From: Ilumatobacteraceae bacterium
GTDB lineage: Bacteria; Actinomycetota; Acidimicrobiia; Acidimicrobiales; Ilumatobacteraceae
NCBI GenBank assembly: GCA_021298435.1
Contig: JAJTFJ010000003.1
Location: 36,077-100,076, forward strand
Length of the DNA: 64,000 bases
Direction: 5' to 3'
A program made the position numbers and the translations under genes. Positions 41,491 to 51,518 of this stretch are shown here, piece by piece. The notes under the pieces are model-generated. The model saw only the letters and a list, made by a program, of their open reading frames with translations. It was not told the DNA's origin and did no database searches. Each line of letters starts with the position of its first letter. The stretch's first letter is position 1.

Positions 41491-42330
41491 TTACGTTGCA
41501 ACTTGAGACGTCAGTCGTAGTGCATTTCTGCCGGCGATTGAACTCAGTGCGTCGCTGCTGAGATTCATGCCTGTGAGCCAGTTGAGGCAATCAGTCACGC
41601 TAATCGCCGTGTTTGGTGTATCAGAGCCAAACAGAATGCGATCACTCATGTGTTCCAGGCATTCGACGTCTACTTCGGGAAACTCGGAGACAACGGGCGT
41701 GAGGTCTGCATATAGCGAAGGATGTTCTTTCATTAATTGCAATGCAGTGTGAGATGAATGGTGGCCGCAGTGAGCAAGAATCATTGGCAAGTCCGGGTAG
41801 TCGTCAGATACTTTCGCAATGCTGGGCAATTCTTCGGCTTCGGTCCGACCGTTCACGTTGTGTCCCAAATGAACAATGACGGGAAGTCGACGCTCATTTG
41901 CAAATGAGAACACCGGCTTCAATTTCGGGTCATCAATGGTGAACGACCCTACAGAGCAATGCAATTTGAGAACACGAAGCGCCATCGAATCCACGCCTTC
42001 TTGCACGATGGATACGGCGTCATCATCTCCGGGGTGGACAGTTAAGCCCGGAACGATCTGGATTGGTTTTTCAGAAAATTGGTGGGCAGTTGCGGCTGAG
42101 GCTTGATTGAGGCCACGCGCAACACCAGGTTTGTGTGCATAAGGAAGTGTCCAGAAAGTGTCGACACCTTCTCGATGAAGTGAATCGACTACAAAATCGT
42201 GATCATTTGGATAGGCAAGTTGCATACGACCGCCAATCCCGGCATCAAAGAATGCGCGAACTTTTTCACCTAATCGACCAGGCAACAGGTGTACGTGTGA
42301 GTCGACGACTTCCATTCCGTTGATTGCCAT
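41491..42330 (-). CDS. Amidohydrolase family (TIM-barrel) protein
   Basis: VVDSHVHLL; HLGHNVNG; LAHCGHH; ILFGSDTPN. Start trimmed to MAINGMEVV. Confidence 0.85.
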   Translation of the reverse strand: MAINGMEVVDSHVHLLPGRLGEKVRAFFDAGIGGRMQLAYPNDHDFVVDSLHREGVDTFWTLPYAHKPGVARGLNQASAATAHQFSEKPIQIVPGLTVHPGDDDAVSIVQEGVDSMALRVLKLHCSVGSFTIDDPKLKPVFSFANERRLPVIVHLGHNVNGRTEAEELPSIAKVSDDYPDLPMILAHCGHHSSHTALQLMKEHPSLYADLTPVVSEFPEVDVECLEHMSDRILFGSDTPNTAISVTDCLNWLTGMNLSSDALSSIAGRNALRLTSQVAT

Positions 42331-42375
42331 CCTGTGAACCGTAATTCTCGCTCCGACCGTCTGCAACAATGGGGT

Positions 42376-43284
42376 ATGCCTACTCGCGCTTTTCCTACGG
42401 AACTCACAATTGCTGGCCCCGTGCGTTCTCCGCATCAGATGTTGGCTCATCAGGAATATGACGGTCATGCAAGCGTGCATGATGAGGCAACGGCAGACAA
42501 GTTAGGTCTGGCGGGAGCACCGATCGAAGGGCCCACACACTTCAGTCAGTTTGATCCCATTGGTGTCACCTTGTGGGGCGCTCAGTGGTTTGAGCAGGGT
42601 TGCATCAGTTCTCATTTTGAGAACATGGTGATTGAAGGCGAAACGGTGCAGCCGTTTGCGGTGACAGCGTCTGTCAGTAGCGCGCGTATCGGCGCCACCA
42701 AGGGCGATGGAAGTTCCGTGTTGTCGGGAACACTGACCTTGGGCCCTGATCACGGTGAGACGGAATTGGATCGACGACTTGCTGGGTTGAAAGATCCAGG
42801 GGAGCTCTTCATCGTTGATCAGTTGGTCGTTGGTCAACGAAGTGAGCCGCACCGCGTCACGATGGGGCCAGACGAGCACAATGGTGCTCTGTATCCGTTC
42901 TCGTTAAATGACAAGTTAAAGGTCATTACAGAATCGTCGCCGTGGTATTCAACAACCGACTCTCCATGGGGACGCGCGATCATTCCGACGGAGATGGCCA
43001 GTGTGTTGGCTCACAAAGCTGGTGGCGTTGGTTCAGTTCGTGGGCCGGCGGTCGGACTATTCATTGATTTGGAAGTACGCATGGTGGATGGACCTCTGTT
43101 CGTTGACCATGAATACGAACTGGTACATGAGATTGTGGGAGTGGGGCAGAGTCGCCGCGTAGAGAGTTGGTGGACTCGCACGTACATCTCCGATCCGGTG
43201 ACAGGCGGATTGATAGCAACGGTCCTGCTTCATCAGGGTGTGTTCAAAGCGTCATACGAGAAGTACCCCGCCGACAAGTTGTAA
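42376..43284 (+). CDS. MaoC/hotdog-like protein, function unclear
   Basis: AHQEYDGHASVHDEATADKLGLAGAPIEGPTHFSQFDPI resembles a hotdog dehydratase segment. Confidence 0.5.
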   Translation: MPTRAFPTELTIAGPVRSPHQMLAHQEYDGHASVHDEATADKLGLAGAPIEGPTHFSQFDPIGVTLWGAQWFEQGCISSHFENMVIEGETVQPFAVTASVSSARIGATKGDGSSVLSGTLTLGPDHGETELDRRLAGLKDPGELFIVDQLVVGQRSEPHRVTMGPDEHNGALYPFSLNDKLKVITESSPWYSTTDSPWGRAIIPTEMASVLAHKAGGVGSVRGPAVGLFIDLEVRMVDGPLFVDHEYELVHEIVGVGQSRRVESWWTRTYISDPVTGGLIATVLLHQGVFKASYEKYPADKL

Positions 43285-43325
43285 GAACGCAATAACGTTC
43301 GTCCGTGACAGGACTGTCGTCGTTA

Positions 43326-45311
43326 TCAAATCTCGACGTGAGATCCCACTTCGAATACGCGATCAATCGGCAAGTTAAAGAATCGACTTGCGCTGTCGGC
43401 GCCACGATTTAAGAACACGAAAAGATGCTCAGCAAGAGGGTTCATGCCAGGCGCCTTGCCAGCGATGATTGATTCGTGACCAATGAAATATGTGGCGTCA
43501 TCTGGATCAAAGTCGAGCCCTTGGAATGAGATAGCGGCAAGAGCTGCTGGAACATCGGGTTCGTCCATAAAGCCAAATTCAAGCTGCACTTGGCAGACGC
43601 CAGGTCCCACCTTGACAACTGTTGCTCGCTGAGACATCTCAACACGTGGTGCGGCAGTGGTTTCAACGGCAACAATCAATGTTGTCTTGTGAAGAACCTT
43701 GTTGTGTCGCAAGTTGTTGACCAATGCAGGCGGAGCCTTGCCAAGGTCTTTGAACATGAAGACGGCTGTTCCTGAAACACGCTTGACGTCTTCAGTCTCA
43801 TCGAGGACCTCAATGAGAGAGCGCTCTCCACGATGAATGCGTTGAGCGACGAGTGCACGTCCGCGACGCCATGTTTGCATTTGCACCATCAGGATGAGTC
43901 CGACAGCGAGTGCGAACCAACCGCCGTGAGGAATCTTGACAAGGTTTGCACCAAGGAAACCGGCCTCAATCACCAGCAGAGGCGCACAGAGCAGCATCGC
44001 TTTGGTCGACGACCAATTCCAACGATCTCTGAGAACGCGATAGAAGATGACAGTGGTGATTGCCATCGTCATCGTGACAGCGATTCCGTACGCGGCTGCG
44101 AGATTGCTGGCAGTTTGGAATCCGATGACGAGTCCGATGCATGCAATCATCAACAGCCAGTTCACGAGCGGGACGTAGATCTGGCCGGAGTGCGACTGTG
44201 ATGTGTGGCGAATTTTGATACGTGGCAGATAGTCCAACTGCACCGCTTGCGCCGTGAGAGAGAACACACCTGAGATCAACGCCTGTGATGCGATGATCGT
44301 GGCGCACGTGGCAAGGATCACGATGGGAATCAACAACGGGTCGGGAACCATGCGGAAGAAGACGCTCTCAATGTCTTCGGGGTTATTGAGAAGAAATGCT
44401 CCTTGACCCCAATAGTTCAAGACCAGTGCAGGCAACACCATCGCATACCAACCCACTGCAATGGGGCGTCGACCAAAGTGTCCCATGTCTGCATAGAGCG
44501 CTTCGCCACCGGTGACAACCAAGAAGATTGCACCTAAGGAGAGGAACGCACTTTTTGATTCGTGTGTGAAGTATTGGAATGCGTAATACGGATTGACCGA
44601 GCGAATGATTTCTGGCGCATCAACAATGTGGGACAACCCAATAACCGCAAGTGTGGTGAACCACACGAGCATGATCGGGCCAAAGATTCTTCCCATGGTT
44701 CCTGTTCCTCTGCTCTGCACCAAGAACAGTGCAAGCAGGATCACAATGGCAATGGGGACAACCCATGGCTCGAATGCAGTGGAAACTTCTTTCAGGCCTT
44801 CGACGGCTGAAAGAACTGAGATAGCGGGAGTAATGATTCCGTCGCCGTAGAGCAATGCAGTTCCGAAGACTCCGAGAGAGACGAGAATGGCGCCTCTCTT
44901 GACGTTCTGACCTTTGCGCGGCATGACAAGAGCGGTAAGAGCAAGGATGCCGCCTTCTCCGTTGTTGTCTGCGCGCATGACGAAGAGCAAGTACTTGATC
45001 GAAATAATGATGATGAGTGACCAGAAGGCGAGTGAGCAGATGCCGTACACATTGATGGTGTCGACTGTCATCACATGGGACTTTTCTGTGAAGGCTTCCT
45101 TCAGCGCGTACAGAGGGCTGGTGCCGATGTCTCCGTACACAACTCCGAGGGCTCCGAGAGCGAGTGCAGCTGTGCCAACTTGCGTCCCATGACCATGTCC
45201 TGCGTCAGCATGGTCCTCTTTATCGTGGCTGTCACCATGGGGATTCCCCTGGTGATGTGCCTCGGCGAGCGGCTTTGCGTGCTCGGGTCCTACTGATTGA
45301 TCTGATCCCAT
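43326..45311 (-). CDS. kup: KUP-type potassium transporter
   Basis: LGALGVVYGDIGTSPLYALKEAF; YGDGIITPAISVLSAVEGL; TGGEALYADMGHFGRRPI. Confidence 0.96.
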   Translation of the reverse strand: MGSDQSVGPEHAKPLAEAHHQGNPHGDSHDKEDHADAGHGHGTQVGTAALALGALGVVYGDIGTSPLYALKEAFTEKSHVMTVDTINVYGICSLAFWSLIIIISIKYLLFVMRADNNGEGGILALTALVMPRKGQNVKRGAILVSLGVFGTALLYGDGIITPAISVLSAVEGLKEVSTAFEPWVVPIAIVILLALFLVQSRGTGTMGRIFGPIMLVWFTTLAVIGLSHIVDAPEIIRSVNPYYAFQYFTHESKSAFLSLGAIFLVVTGGEALYADMGHFGRRPIAVGWYAMVLPALVLNYWGQGAFLLNNPEDIESVFFRMVPDPLLIPIVILATCATIIASQALISGVFSLTAQAVQLDYLPRIKIRHTSQSHSGQIYVPLVNWLLMIACIGLVIGFQTASNLAAAYGIAVTMTMAITTVIFYRVLRDRWNWSSTKAMLLCAPLLVIEAGFLGANLVKIPHGGWFALAVGLILMVQMQTWRRGRALVAQRIHRGERSLIEVLDETEDVKRVSGTAVFMFKDLGKAPPALVNNLRHNKVLHKTTLIVAVETTAAPRVEMSQRATVVKVGPGVCQVQLEFGFMDEPDVPAALAAISFQGLDFDPDDATYFIGHESIIAGKAPGMNPLAEHLFVFLNRGADSASRFFNLPIDRVFEVGSHVEI

Positions 45312-45415
45312 CGCTTCATGAGGCTAATCCTCATTTGGAGCCGTTAATTGGGTGCGGAACCTGAGTCTTTGACCCTCTCCGGCGGGATATGCCGTGGCCC
45401 AACCCCCGCTAGCGA

Positions 45416-45430
45416 CAAATGTCACATTTG
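45416..45430. promoter_or_regulatory. Operator-like 15-bp palindrome in the kup/fadD divergent intergenic region
   Basis: CAAATGT-C-ACATTTG, perfect 7-bp half-sites, just upstream of the probable GTG start (45446) of the acyl-CoA ligase. Confidence 0.4.
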
Positions 45431-45445
45431 GGTAAAGATAGGGGG

Positions 45446-47155
45446 GTGATTCAGCACTATCTCCAAGCCCGTAGCGAACTCGATGCCCCAGGGTCTCCTT
45501 TCGCGACCACCACGATTGAGATTCATGGGGTGCCGACAAAGGTGTTCGCAGCAGCGCCGCCTCACATGCGTTTCCTCTGGGAGATGTCGGCAGCTCACGC
45601 CGACAAGGACTACTTGGTCTATGAAGATGAGCGGTACACGTACGGCGAGATCCACAAGCAGGTTCGAGTGTTGGCGGCGTACCTCGTGGCTCAAGGAGTC
45701 GGGCGCCATGATCGCGTCGCAGTGTCGATGCGCAATTATCCGGAATGGGTCGTGGCGTATTGGGCGACGGTGTCAGTCGGTGCGGCACTTGTTGGGATGA
45801 ATGCGTGGTGGACACCATCTGAGATGGAATACGCGTTGAAGGACAGTGAGCCCAAAGTTCTCATTGTCGATGGAGAACGTCTTGAACGTTTGGTGCAGAT
45901 CACTGATGCACCTGCGATGCATCTGGTTGTGGCGCGACACAAGGGGTCAGTGCCGACAGGTGCTGTGTCGTGGGCTGATGCACTCAGTGGTACTGATCCT
46001 GGATCATTGCCGAACATCGAGATCGAACCAGAAGACGATGCAACGATTTTCTACACGTCTGGCACAACTGGGTTTCCCAAAGGTGCACAGCTCACCAATC
46101 GTGGTTCTGTGTCCAACATCTTGAACATCGCCGCAATGACAGGTGCGACAGCACTTGCAGAGCAGAAGGCGATAGAAGCGGGCGACATGCCTGCGCCTCC
46201 ACCAAAGCCCGTGACGCCAGCTGCATTTATGGCACCGACTCCGTTCTTCCATGTCACGGCGTGCAACTGCATCCTGCATCCGGCAACGCTCACGGGCGCC
46301 AAAGTCGTGATGATGTACAAGTGGGACGCAGGTCGAGCACTCGAACTCATTGAGCGTGAAGGCATCACCAACTTCTCTGGTGTTCCCACAATGGGACGTG
46401 AATTGTTGATGCATCCTGATTGGTCGAAGCGCGACACATCGACGTTGCAAGGAATGGGTGGTGGTGGCTCAGCGCTGCAGCCAGACCTCGTGCACAAGAT
46501 TGCAGGTGCGTTAAAGCAAGGACAGCCGTCCACCGGATACGGCATGACCGAGACATGCGGAATCATTACTGCGAACTCTTCGCGTTTGTATCTGGAGCGC
46601 CCGGAGTCGTGTGGCCCGTTGGTGCCCACCTTGGAAGGAAAGCTTGTTGACGAAGATGGCAATGACTTGCCTCGGGATCCGAACACTGTCGGAATCTTGT
46701 GTGTACGCGGCGCCATCATCATCAAGGGATACTTGAATCGACCAGAGGCGAATGCGGAGACCATCAAGGATGGCTGGCTGAACACTGGCGATGTTGCGCG
46801 CATTGACGAAGACGGTTTCGTCTACATCGTGGATCGCGCAAAGGACATGGTGATTCGTGGTGGCGAAAACGTGTACTGCAGCGAAGTGGAAGCAGCGATC
46901 TATAACCACGAAGCAATCGCTGAAGCTGCTGTCTTTGGTGTCCCCGATGAACGTCTAGGTGAAGAAGTTGCGGCGGTGCTGGTCTTGCGTCCGGGTTCTT
47001 CATTAACGGAAGAAGAGTTGCGCTCGCACTTGGCGGTCACATTGGCAAAGCATAAGATTCCGTCTCGGGTGTGGTTCCGCAACGAGCCGATTCCGCGTAA
47101 TGCCACTGGAAAGTTTTTGAAGCGAGAACTTCGTAAAGAACTTATTGGCGAGTAA
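45446..47155 (+). CDS. fadD: Long-chain fatty acid-CoA ligase (AMP-binding)
   Basis: YTSGTTGFPKGAQLTN; GYGMTETCG; KDMVIRGGENVYCSEVEAAIYNH. Start ambiguous (ATG 45419 or GTG 45446). Confidence 0.9.
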   Translation: MIQHYLQARSELDAPGSPFATTTIEIHGVPTKVFAAAPPHMRFLWEMSAAHADKDYLVYEDERYTYGEIHKQVRVLAAYLVAQGVGRHDRVAVSMRNYPEWVVAYWATVSVGAALVGMNAWWTPSEMEYALKDSEPKVLIVDGERLERLVQITDAPAMHLVVARHKGSVPTGAVSWADALSGTDPGSLPNIEIEPEDDATIFYTSGTTGFPKGAQLTNRGSVSNILNIAAMTGATALAEQKAIEAGDMPAPPPKPVTPAAFMAPTPFFHVTACNCILHPATLTGAKVVMMYKWDAGRALELIEREGITNFSGVPTMGRELLMHPDWSKRDTSTLQGMGGGGSALQPDLVHKIAGALKQGQPSTGYGMTETCGIITANSSRLYLERPESCGPLVPTLEGKLVDEDGNDLPRDPNTVGILCVRGAIIIKGYLNRPEANAETIKDGWLNTGDVARIDEDGFVYIVDRAKDMVIRGGENVYCSEVEAAIYNHEAIAEAAVFGVPDERLGEEVAAVLVLRPGSSLTEEELRSHLAVTLAKHKIPSRVWFRNEPIPRNATGKFLKRELRKELIGE

Positions 47156-47158
47156 CGA

Positions 47159-47809
47159 CTACACCAAGCGCTTTCTCAACTCCACAAACACTGGTTCACC
47201 GACAATCCCAGCGATTTCCTCGCTGAGGCTGTCGATGACTCGTGACTCGCCGCAGTAGGCGTCGCGACCTTCGGTGCAGCACCAGGCCATGTCATCGCCC
47301 ACTTCGCCCCATGCCTTGCGATCCCAGCGGTGCACTGTTGCAATCTCCACATTGTCGTCGCGCATCTCCCAATCGACTTTGATGGGTAGTTGCCAGCACA
47401 CTGATGGCTTCCATTCAGTAATGGACTCTTCAAAGTGGAGTGCTCCGTGGTGCAATGCACAGCCTGCTCCACCAGAGAAACCATTTCGATTGAGAAAAAT
47501 GCACGCACCATCAATGATGCGGGTGGCACTGTTTTTCTCGTTCGCAAAGATTCCATCAGCCTTTGCTTCGGCGGAGAATTGAAATAAGTGCTGCGGGATC
47601 ATCGCGGCGTATGCAGAAAGATTCATGGCTTCTTCAACGCCATCGAGTTCACACCCCAGCGAGCAGCAACCAAAGTTCTTCGTCGTATCTTCCACTACGT
47701 CGATTCCTTTGCAGCCTTTGCCCCAGATGCATGTCCAGTTCGATGTGAAGAAGTCTTTTTCAAATCGCCAGATTGTGTCGCCGGCATTGATCTCTTCGTA
47801 GTCGCTCAT
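47159..47809 (-). CDS. Conserved Cys-rich hypothetical protein (YkgJ-like cysteine cluster type)
   Basis: [74 protein letters not shown]. Confidence 0.55.
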   Translation of the reverse strand: MSDYEEINAGDTIWRFEKDFFTSNWTCIWGKGCKGIDVVEDTTKNFGCCSLGCELDGVEEAMNLSAYAAMIPQHLFQFSAEAKADGIFANEKNSATRIIDGACIFLNRNGFSGGAGCALHHGALHFEESITEWKPSVCWQLPIKVDWEMRDDNVEIATVHRWDRKAWGEVGDDMAWCCTEGRDAYCGESRVIDSLSEEIAGIVGEPVFVELRKRLV

Positions 47810-48816
47810 TGCATTACTGGTTGTCGCGGTGTCAACGACATTGTTTGCGCTAGGAGTTCAAGAGAACGAACGCGTGCTGTACCGCTCTCGCAGTGATGTG
47901 CTGTGATGATCTCATCAGCTTGCGTTAGTGCAGCAAAGTCTTCGACACCGGCTTTGACCACATCAGGAGTACCAACGGCTGCGTACGTGAACATCTGATC
48001 AACATGAGCACCTTGAGGAGTCTTGAGAACTTCAATGACTTCTTCATCGGAAAGCTTCTGTCCTTGACGGCTGAACAAAGCCCGTGTGAAGTTACGACGA
48101 CGCAATTCTTTTTGGCGTTGTGCGGATTCCTCAGTATCGGCAGCAATCACATTCATGCTGGCCATTACATACGGTTCGCTTAATTGAGCCGATGGAGAAA
48201 AACGTTCGCGGTAGATGCGCAACGCATCGATGAGATGTGTGGGTGCAAAGTGCGAGGCAAATGCAAAGGGGAGACCAAAGTGAGCGGCAACCTGTGCGCC
48301 GTAGAGAGAAGATCCGAGGATGTAGAGCGGCACGTGTGTTCCACGGCCGGGCATTGCGTTGACGCCTGCAACGCGCGATGTGTCGGAAAGAAACGCCTGT
48401 AACTCCACAACATCATCTGCGAAATCTTCGGCCGCACGAGGGTCTCTACGCATGGCACGCGCGGTGACTTGGTCGGTTCCTGGTGCGCGACCTAGTCCGA
48501 GGTCGATGCGGTCCGGATGCAGTGAGGCAAGTGTGCCGAACTGTTCAGCGATGACGAGCGGGGAGTGGTTCGGCAACATGATGCCACCAGAGCCAAGGCG
48601 AATGGTGTGCGTATGCGCTGCTACATGCGCAATGAGAACTGAGGTGGCAGAAGATGCAATGGACTCAAAGTTGTGATGCTCTGCGTACCAGACACGAGTG
48701 AAACCCAACTCTTCTGCTCGTTGCGCAAGAGAGACACAGTTCTGCAGGCTTTGCCCCACGCTGTCGCCAGCAGAGATTGACGCGAGGTCAAGAATGGAAA
48801 GTGGAACTGCGCTCAC
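47806..48816 (-). CDS. LLM-class (luciferase-like) flavin-dependent oxidoreductase
   Basis: [57 protein letters not shown]. Confidence 0.93.
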   Translation of the reverse strand: MSAVPLSILDLASISAGDSVGQSLQNCVSLAQRAEELGFTRVWYAEHHNFESIASSATSVLIAHVAAHTHTIRLGSGGIMLPNHSPLVIAEQFGTLASLHPDRIDLGLGRAPGTDQVTARAMRRDPRAAEDFADDVVELQAFLSDTSRVAGVNAMPGRGTHVPLYILGSSLYGAQVAAHFGLPFAFASHFAPTHLIDALRIYRERFSPSAQLSEPYVMASMNVIAADTEESAQRQKELRRRNFTRALFSRQGQKLSDEEVIEVLKTPQGAHVDQMFTYAAVGTPDVVKAGVEDFAALTQADEIITAHHCESGTARVRSLELLAQTMSLTPRQPVMQ

Positions 48817-48852
48817 GGTTCACACCTTAGAGGTGCGAGCGTTGATTGCTGA

Positions 48853-49953
48853 TTACGCAGCGACTGGTGCAGCCGGTGCAGGAGCACCCTGGGCTGCGGA
48901 GTACGGCAACCAGGTGCCAGCCTCAAAGTCGTACAACTTGCAGTTCTTTGTCGAGCGAAGGAATTCGCGGAACGACAAACGGATGCGTCGCACAGTCTCG
49001 GGGTAGGCCGCTTCGATTGCATTGGCTGCAGCTGGCAGCTGGTGGAAAGGAATGCGGACATCAACATGGTGTGGCACATGCACGAAGATGTTGTGGAACC
49101 ACAACCAGTTCACGAGACGAGGTGTCTTCATGATCGTGGTTGATTCCATCTGGCCCTTGTACTGAGACCATTCCTTCTTCGACCACCAACGGATGTCAGG
49201 AGATACGTGGTGCACGTACACGGTCCATCCGATGATTTGCCCGAACAAGATGAATGGAACAACGAACAACTTGATGGGTAACCACACCGCAGCGACTGCG
49301 CCGCCCGTGAGTGCACCGATTGTTGCTGTGACACCAAGAACGATTGCGATGCCGATACCCAAAGTGATCTTGTCACGAACAACTGCTGCGCGACGCTTGC
49401 CCTCTGGGTTATAGCGCCACATCTTTTCCCACCACACGGTGCGCAAGAAGTACACGCCGGAACCAACCCATGACCATTCCACACGGTGCTGCAAACGTTG
49501 TATCGCGTTGTACGTGCGGTACTGCTCAACTGTTGCGGGGTGCCAGACAAAGTCGAAGCCTTCTCGTGTGGTGTAGCCATGGTGAATTCGGTTGTGGCCG
49601 AGATCCCACGCTGACTCAACATGAACGCTTGGTCCCATGGTGATCTGCGCCACGATGCGATTGATCTTCTGAGAAGACAGCAATGCACCGTGTGATGCAT
49701 CGTGACCCAAGACGAAGAGGCCAGAGACTGCAAGACCGCCTGCGACCCACAGAGGAATAATGGCCCACCACGAAGTGGCCATGGCTAGTGCGGCAAGGGT
49801 GATGCCATACACAATCGTGGCCTTAATCAGGGCACGGACAGCACGTCCGGTTGGGCGTTCGTAACAGACCGCAGGAATCGATTCGCGGACGGTATTCAGC
49901 GAATGGGTGCGTTCTTTGATGAGGGGAGCAGATTGATTCTCGATAGGAGCAGG
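48853..49953 (-). CDS. Membrane fatty acid desaturase; canonical start codon not identified (reading frame open to 49953; first GTG at 49812)
   Basis: HDASHGAL, HNRIHHGYT and HVPHHVDVRIP His boxes. Upstream in-frame sequence THSLNTVRESIPAVCYERPTGRAVRALIKATIVYG looks like the normal desaturase N-terminus. Confidence 0.8.
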   Translation of the reverse strand, partial: PAPIENQSAPLIKERTHSLNTVRESIPAVCYERPTGRAVRALIKATIVYGITLAALAMATSWWAIIPLWVAGGLAVSGLFVLGHDASHGALLSSQKINRIVAQITMGPSVHVESAWDLGHNRIHHGYTTREGFDFVWHPATVEQYRTYNAIQRLQHRVEWSWVGSGVYFLRTVWWEKMWRYNPEGKRRAAVVRDKITLGIGIAIVLGVTATIGALTGGAVAAVWLPIKLFVVPFILFGQIIGWTVYVHHVSPDIRWWSKKEWSQYKGQMESTTIMKTPRLVNWLWFHNIFVHVPHHVDVRIPFHQLPAAANAIEAAYPETVRRIRLSFREFLRSTKNCKLYDFEAGTWLPYSAAQGAPAPAAPVAA

Positions 49954-50008
49954 CTATTTCATAAATGGTCATGTTTTGCCTCATTTGGATGCGTAGCCTT
50001 AGTGCCTT

Positions 50009-51415
50009 ATGGCAACTATTCCTGCTGCAGCCTTCTCCATCGGCCTCGACTGTGAACTGGACAATGTCCCGGGCGCTCTCGGACATTTGTGCACTGCAAT
50101 TGGTGACGCGGGGGGCAATATTGGCGCCCTTGATGGGTTTGATATCCGTGGACCCGTCCTTCGCCGTACTTTGGTCGTCCACTGCCGTGACGAGGCTCAC
50201 CAGCTGGTGGTCGTTGAAGCAGTCAAGAACACGCCGAACATCAGGCTCGTGGACTGGTGGGACCGTACTTTCCGTATGCATGAGAACGGCAAGATCCAGA
50301 TGTTCTCCACCGCGCCGGTGCGCGACAAAGACGACCTCTCGATGGCCTACACGCCTGGCGTCGCCCGCGTTTGTACTGCCATCCAGAATGACCCTGCTCT
50401 CTCACACAAGTACACCATCCGTAAAAACACGGTGGCGATCGTGAGTAACGGAACTGCAGTTCTCGGTTTGGGTGACATTGGCCCTGAAGGTGCCATGCCC
50501 GTGATGGAAGGTAAAGCACTCCTCTTTAAAGAGTTCGGCGGCGTCGACGGTTTCCCTATCTGTATCAATGCTCGTACGGTCGATGAAGTGGTGGACTTCG
50601 TCCAGCGCATAGCTCCGACATTTGGCGGCATCAACCTTGAAGACATCGCAGCTCCTGAGTGCTTCGAAATCGAAGAGCGTTTACGTGCAAGCCTTGATAT
50701 TCCGGTTTTCCATGACGACCAGCACGGCACTGCAGTGGTGACCCTTGCTGCATTGTGGAATTCCTTGAAGATCACAGGCAAGAAGATGGAAGATCTTTCC
50801 GTCGTTATTGCAGGCGTCGGCGCAGCAGGTGTTGCCATCGGCAAGATTCTTCTCAACGCAGGCGTTGGCGAAGTTGTTGGTTGTGACCGTGCAGGCGCGA
50901 TCTACACCGGTCGTGGCGAGCTCAACTCTGCAAAAGAGTGGTTTGCTCAGAACACGAACCCCAGTCGCAAGATGGGAACCATCTCTGATGTGATGAAGGG
51001 TTCCGACGTCTTCATTGGCGTGAGTGGTCCAGACCTCATCACGGCTGCAGATGTTCGTTCGATGGCAAAGAACCCCTTGGTGTTCGCAATGGCCAACCCG
51101 AACCCAGAAATTCGTCCCGAAGAAGTTGATGGCTTGGCTGCTGTTATGGCAACTGGTCGTTCTGACTATCCAAACCAGATCAACAACGTTCTGGCGTTCC
51201 CCGGAATTTTCCGTGGTGCGCTTGACGCAAATGCATATGACATCACTGAAGGCATGAAGTTGGCAGCAGCTGTCGCGATTGCAGAATCAGTGAGCGATGC
51301 AGATTTGTCGCCTGATTTCGTTGTTCCGTCGGTGTTCGATAAGACCATCGTGGAAAAGGTTGCCCCTGCAGTGGCAGCCGCAGCCGTCCGAGACGGCGTT
51401 ATCCGCAAGTCCTAA
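50009..51415 (+). CDS. NAD-dependent malic enzyme with N-terminal ACT domain
   Basis: ACT-like GLDCELDNVPGALGHLCTAIGDAGGNIG; malic enzyme YTPGVARVCTAI, NLEDIAAPECFEIE, FHDDQHGTAVV. Confidence 0.95.
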   Translation: MATIPAAAFSIGLDCELDNVPGALGHLCTAIGDAGGNIGALDGFDIRGPVLRRTLVVHCRDEAHQLVVVEAVKNTPNIRLVDWWDRTFRMHENGKIQMFSTAPVRDKDDLSMAYTPGVARVCTAIQNDPALSHKYTIRKNTVAIVSNGTAVLGLGDIGPEGAMPVMEGKALLFKEFGGVDGFPICINARTVDEVVDFVQRIAPTFGGINLEDIAAPECFEIEERLRASLDIPVFHDDQHGTAVVTLAALWNSLKITGKKMEDLSVVIAGVGAAGVAIGKILLNAGVGEVVGCDRAGAIYTGRGELNSAKEWFAQNTNPSRKMGTISDVMKGSDVFIGVSGPDLITAADVRSMAKNPLVFAMANPNPEIRPEEVDGLAAVMATGRSDYPNQINNVLAFPGIFRGALDANAYDITEGMKLAAAVAIAESVSDADLSPDFVVPSVFDKTIVEKVAPAVAAAAVRDGVIRKS

Positions 51416-51518
51416 TCGCTTTTCGCAGGGAATCAAGAGGCCCTGCACCATTACATACACTCTTGCTTTGAAAATTTGGTGAGTCGGGAAGTCTGGTCGG
51501 CAGTTGTAGGAGCCACCA

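Noticed and set aside
45312-45415. Possible c-di-AMP (ydaO) riboswitch in the kup leader
   Set aside because: GC-rich leader on the kup strand, but conserved ydaO sequence blocks were not convincingly present.
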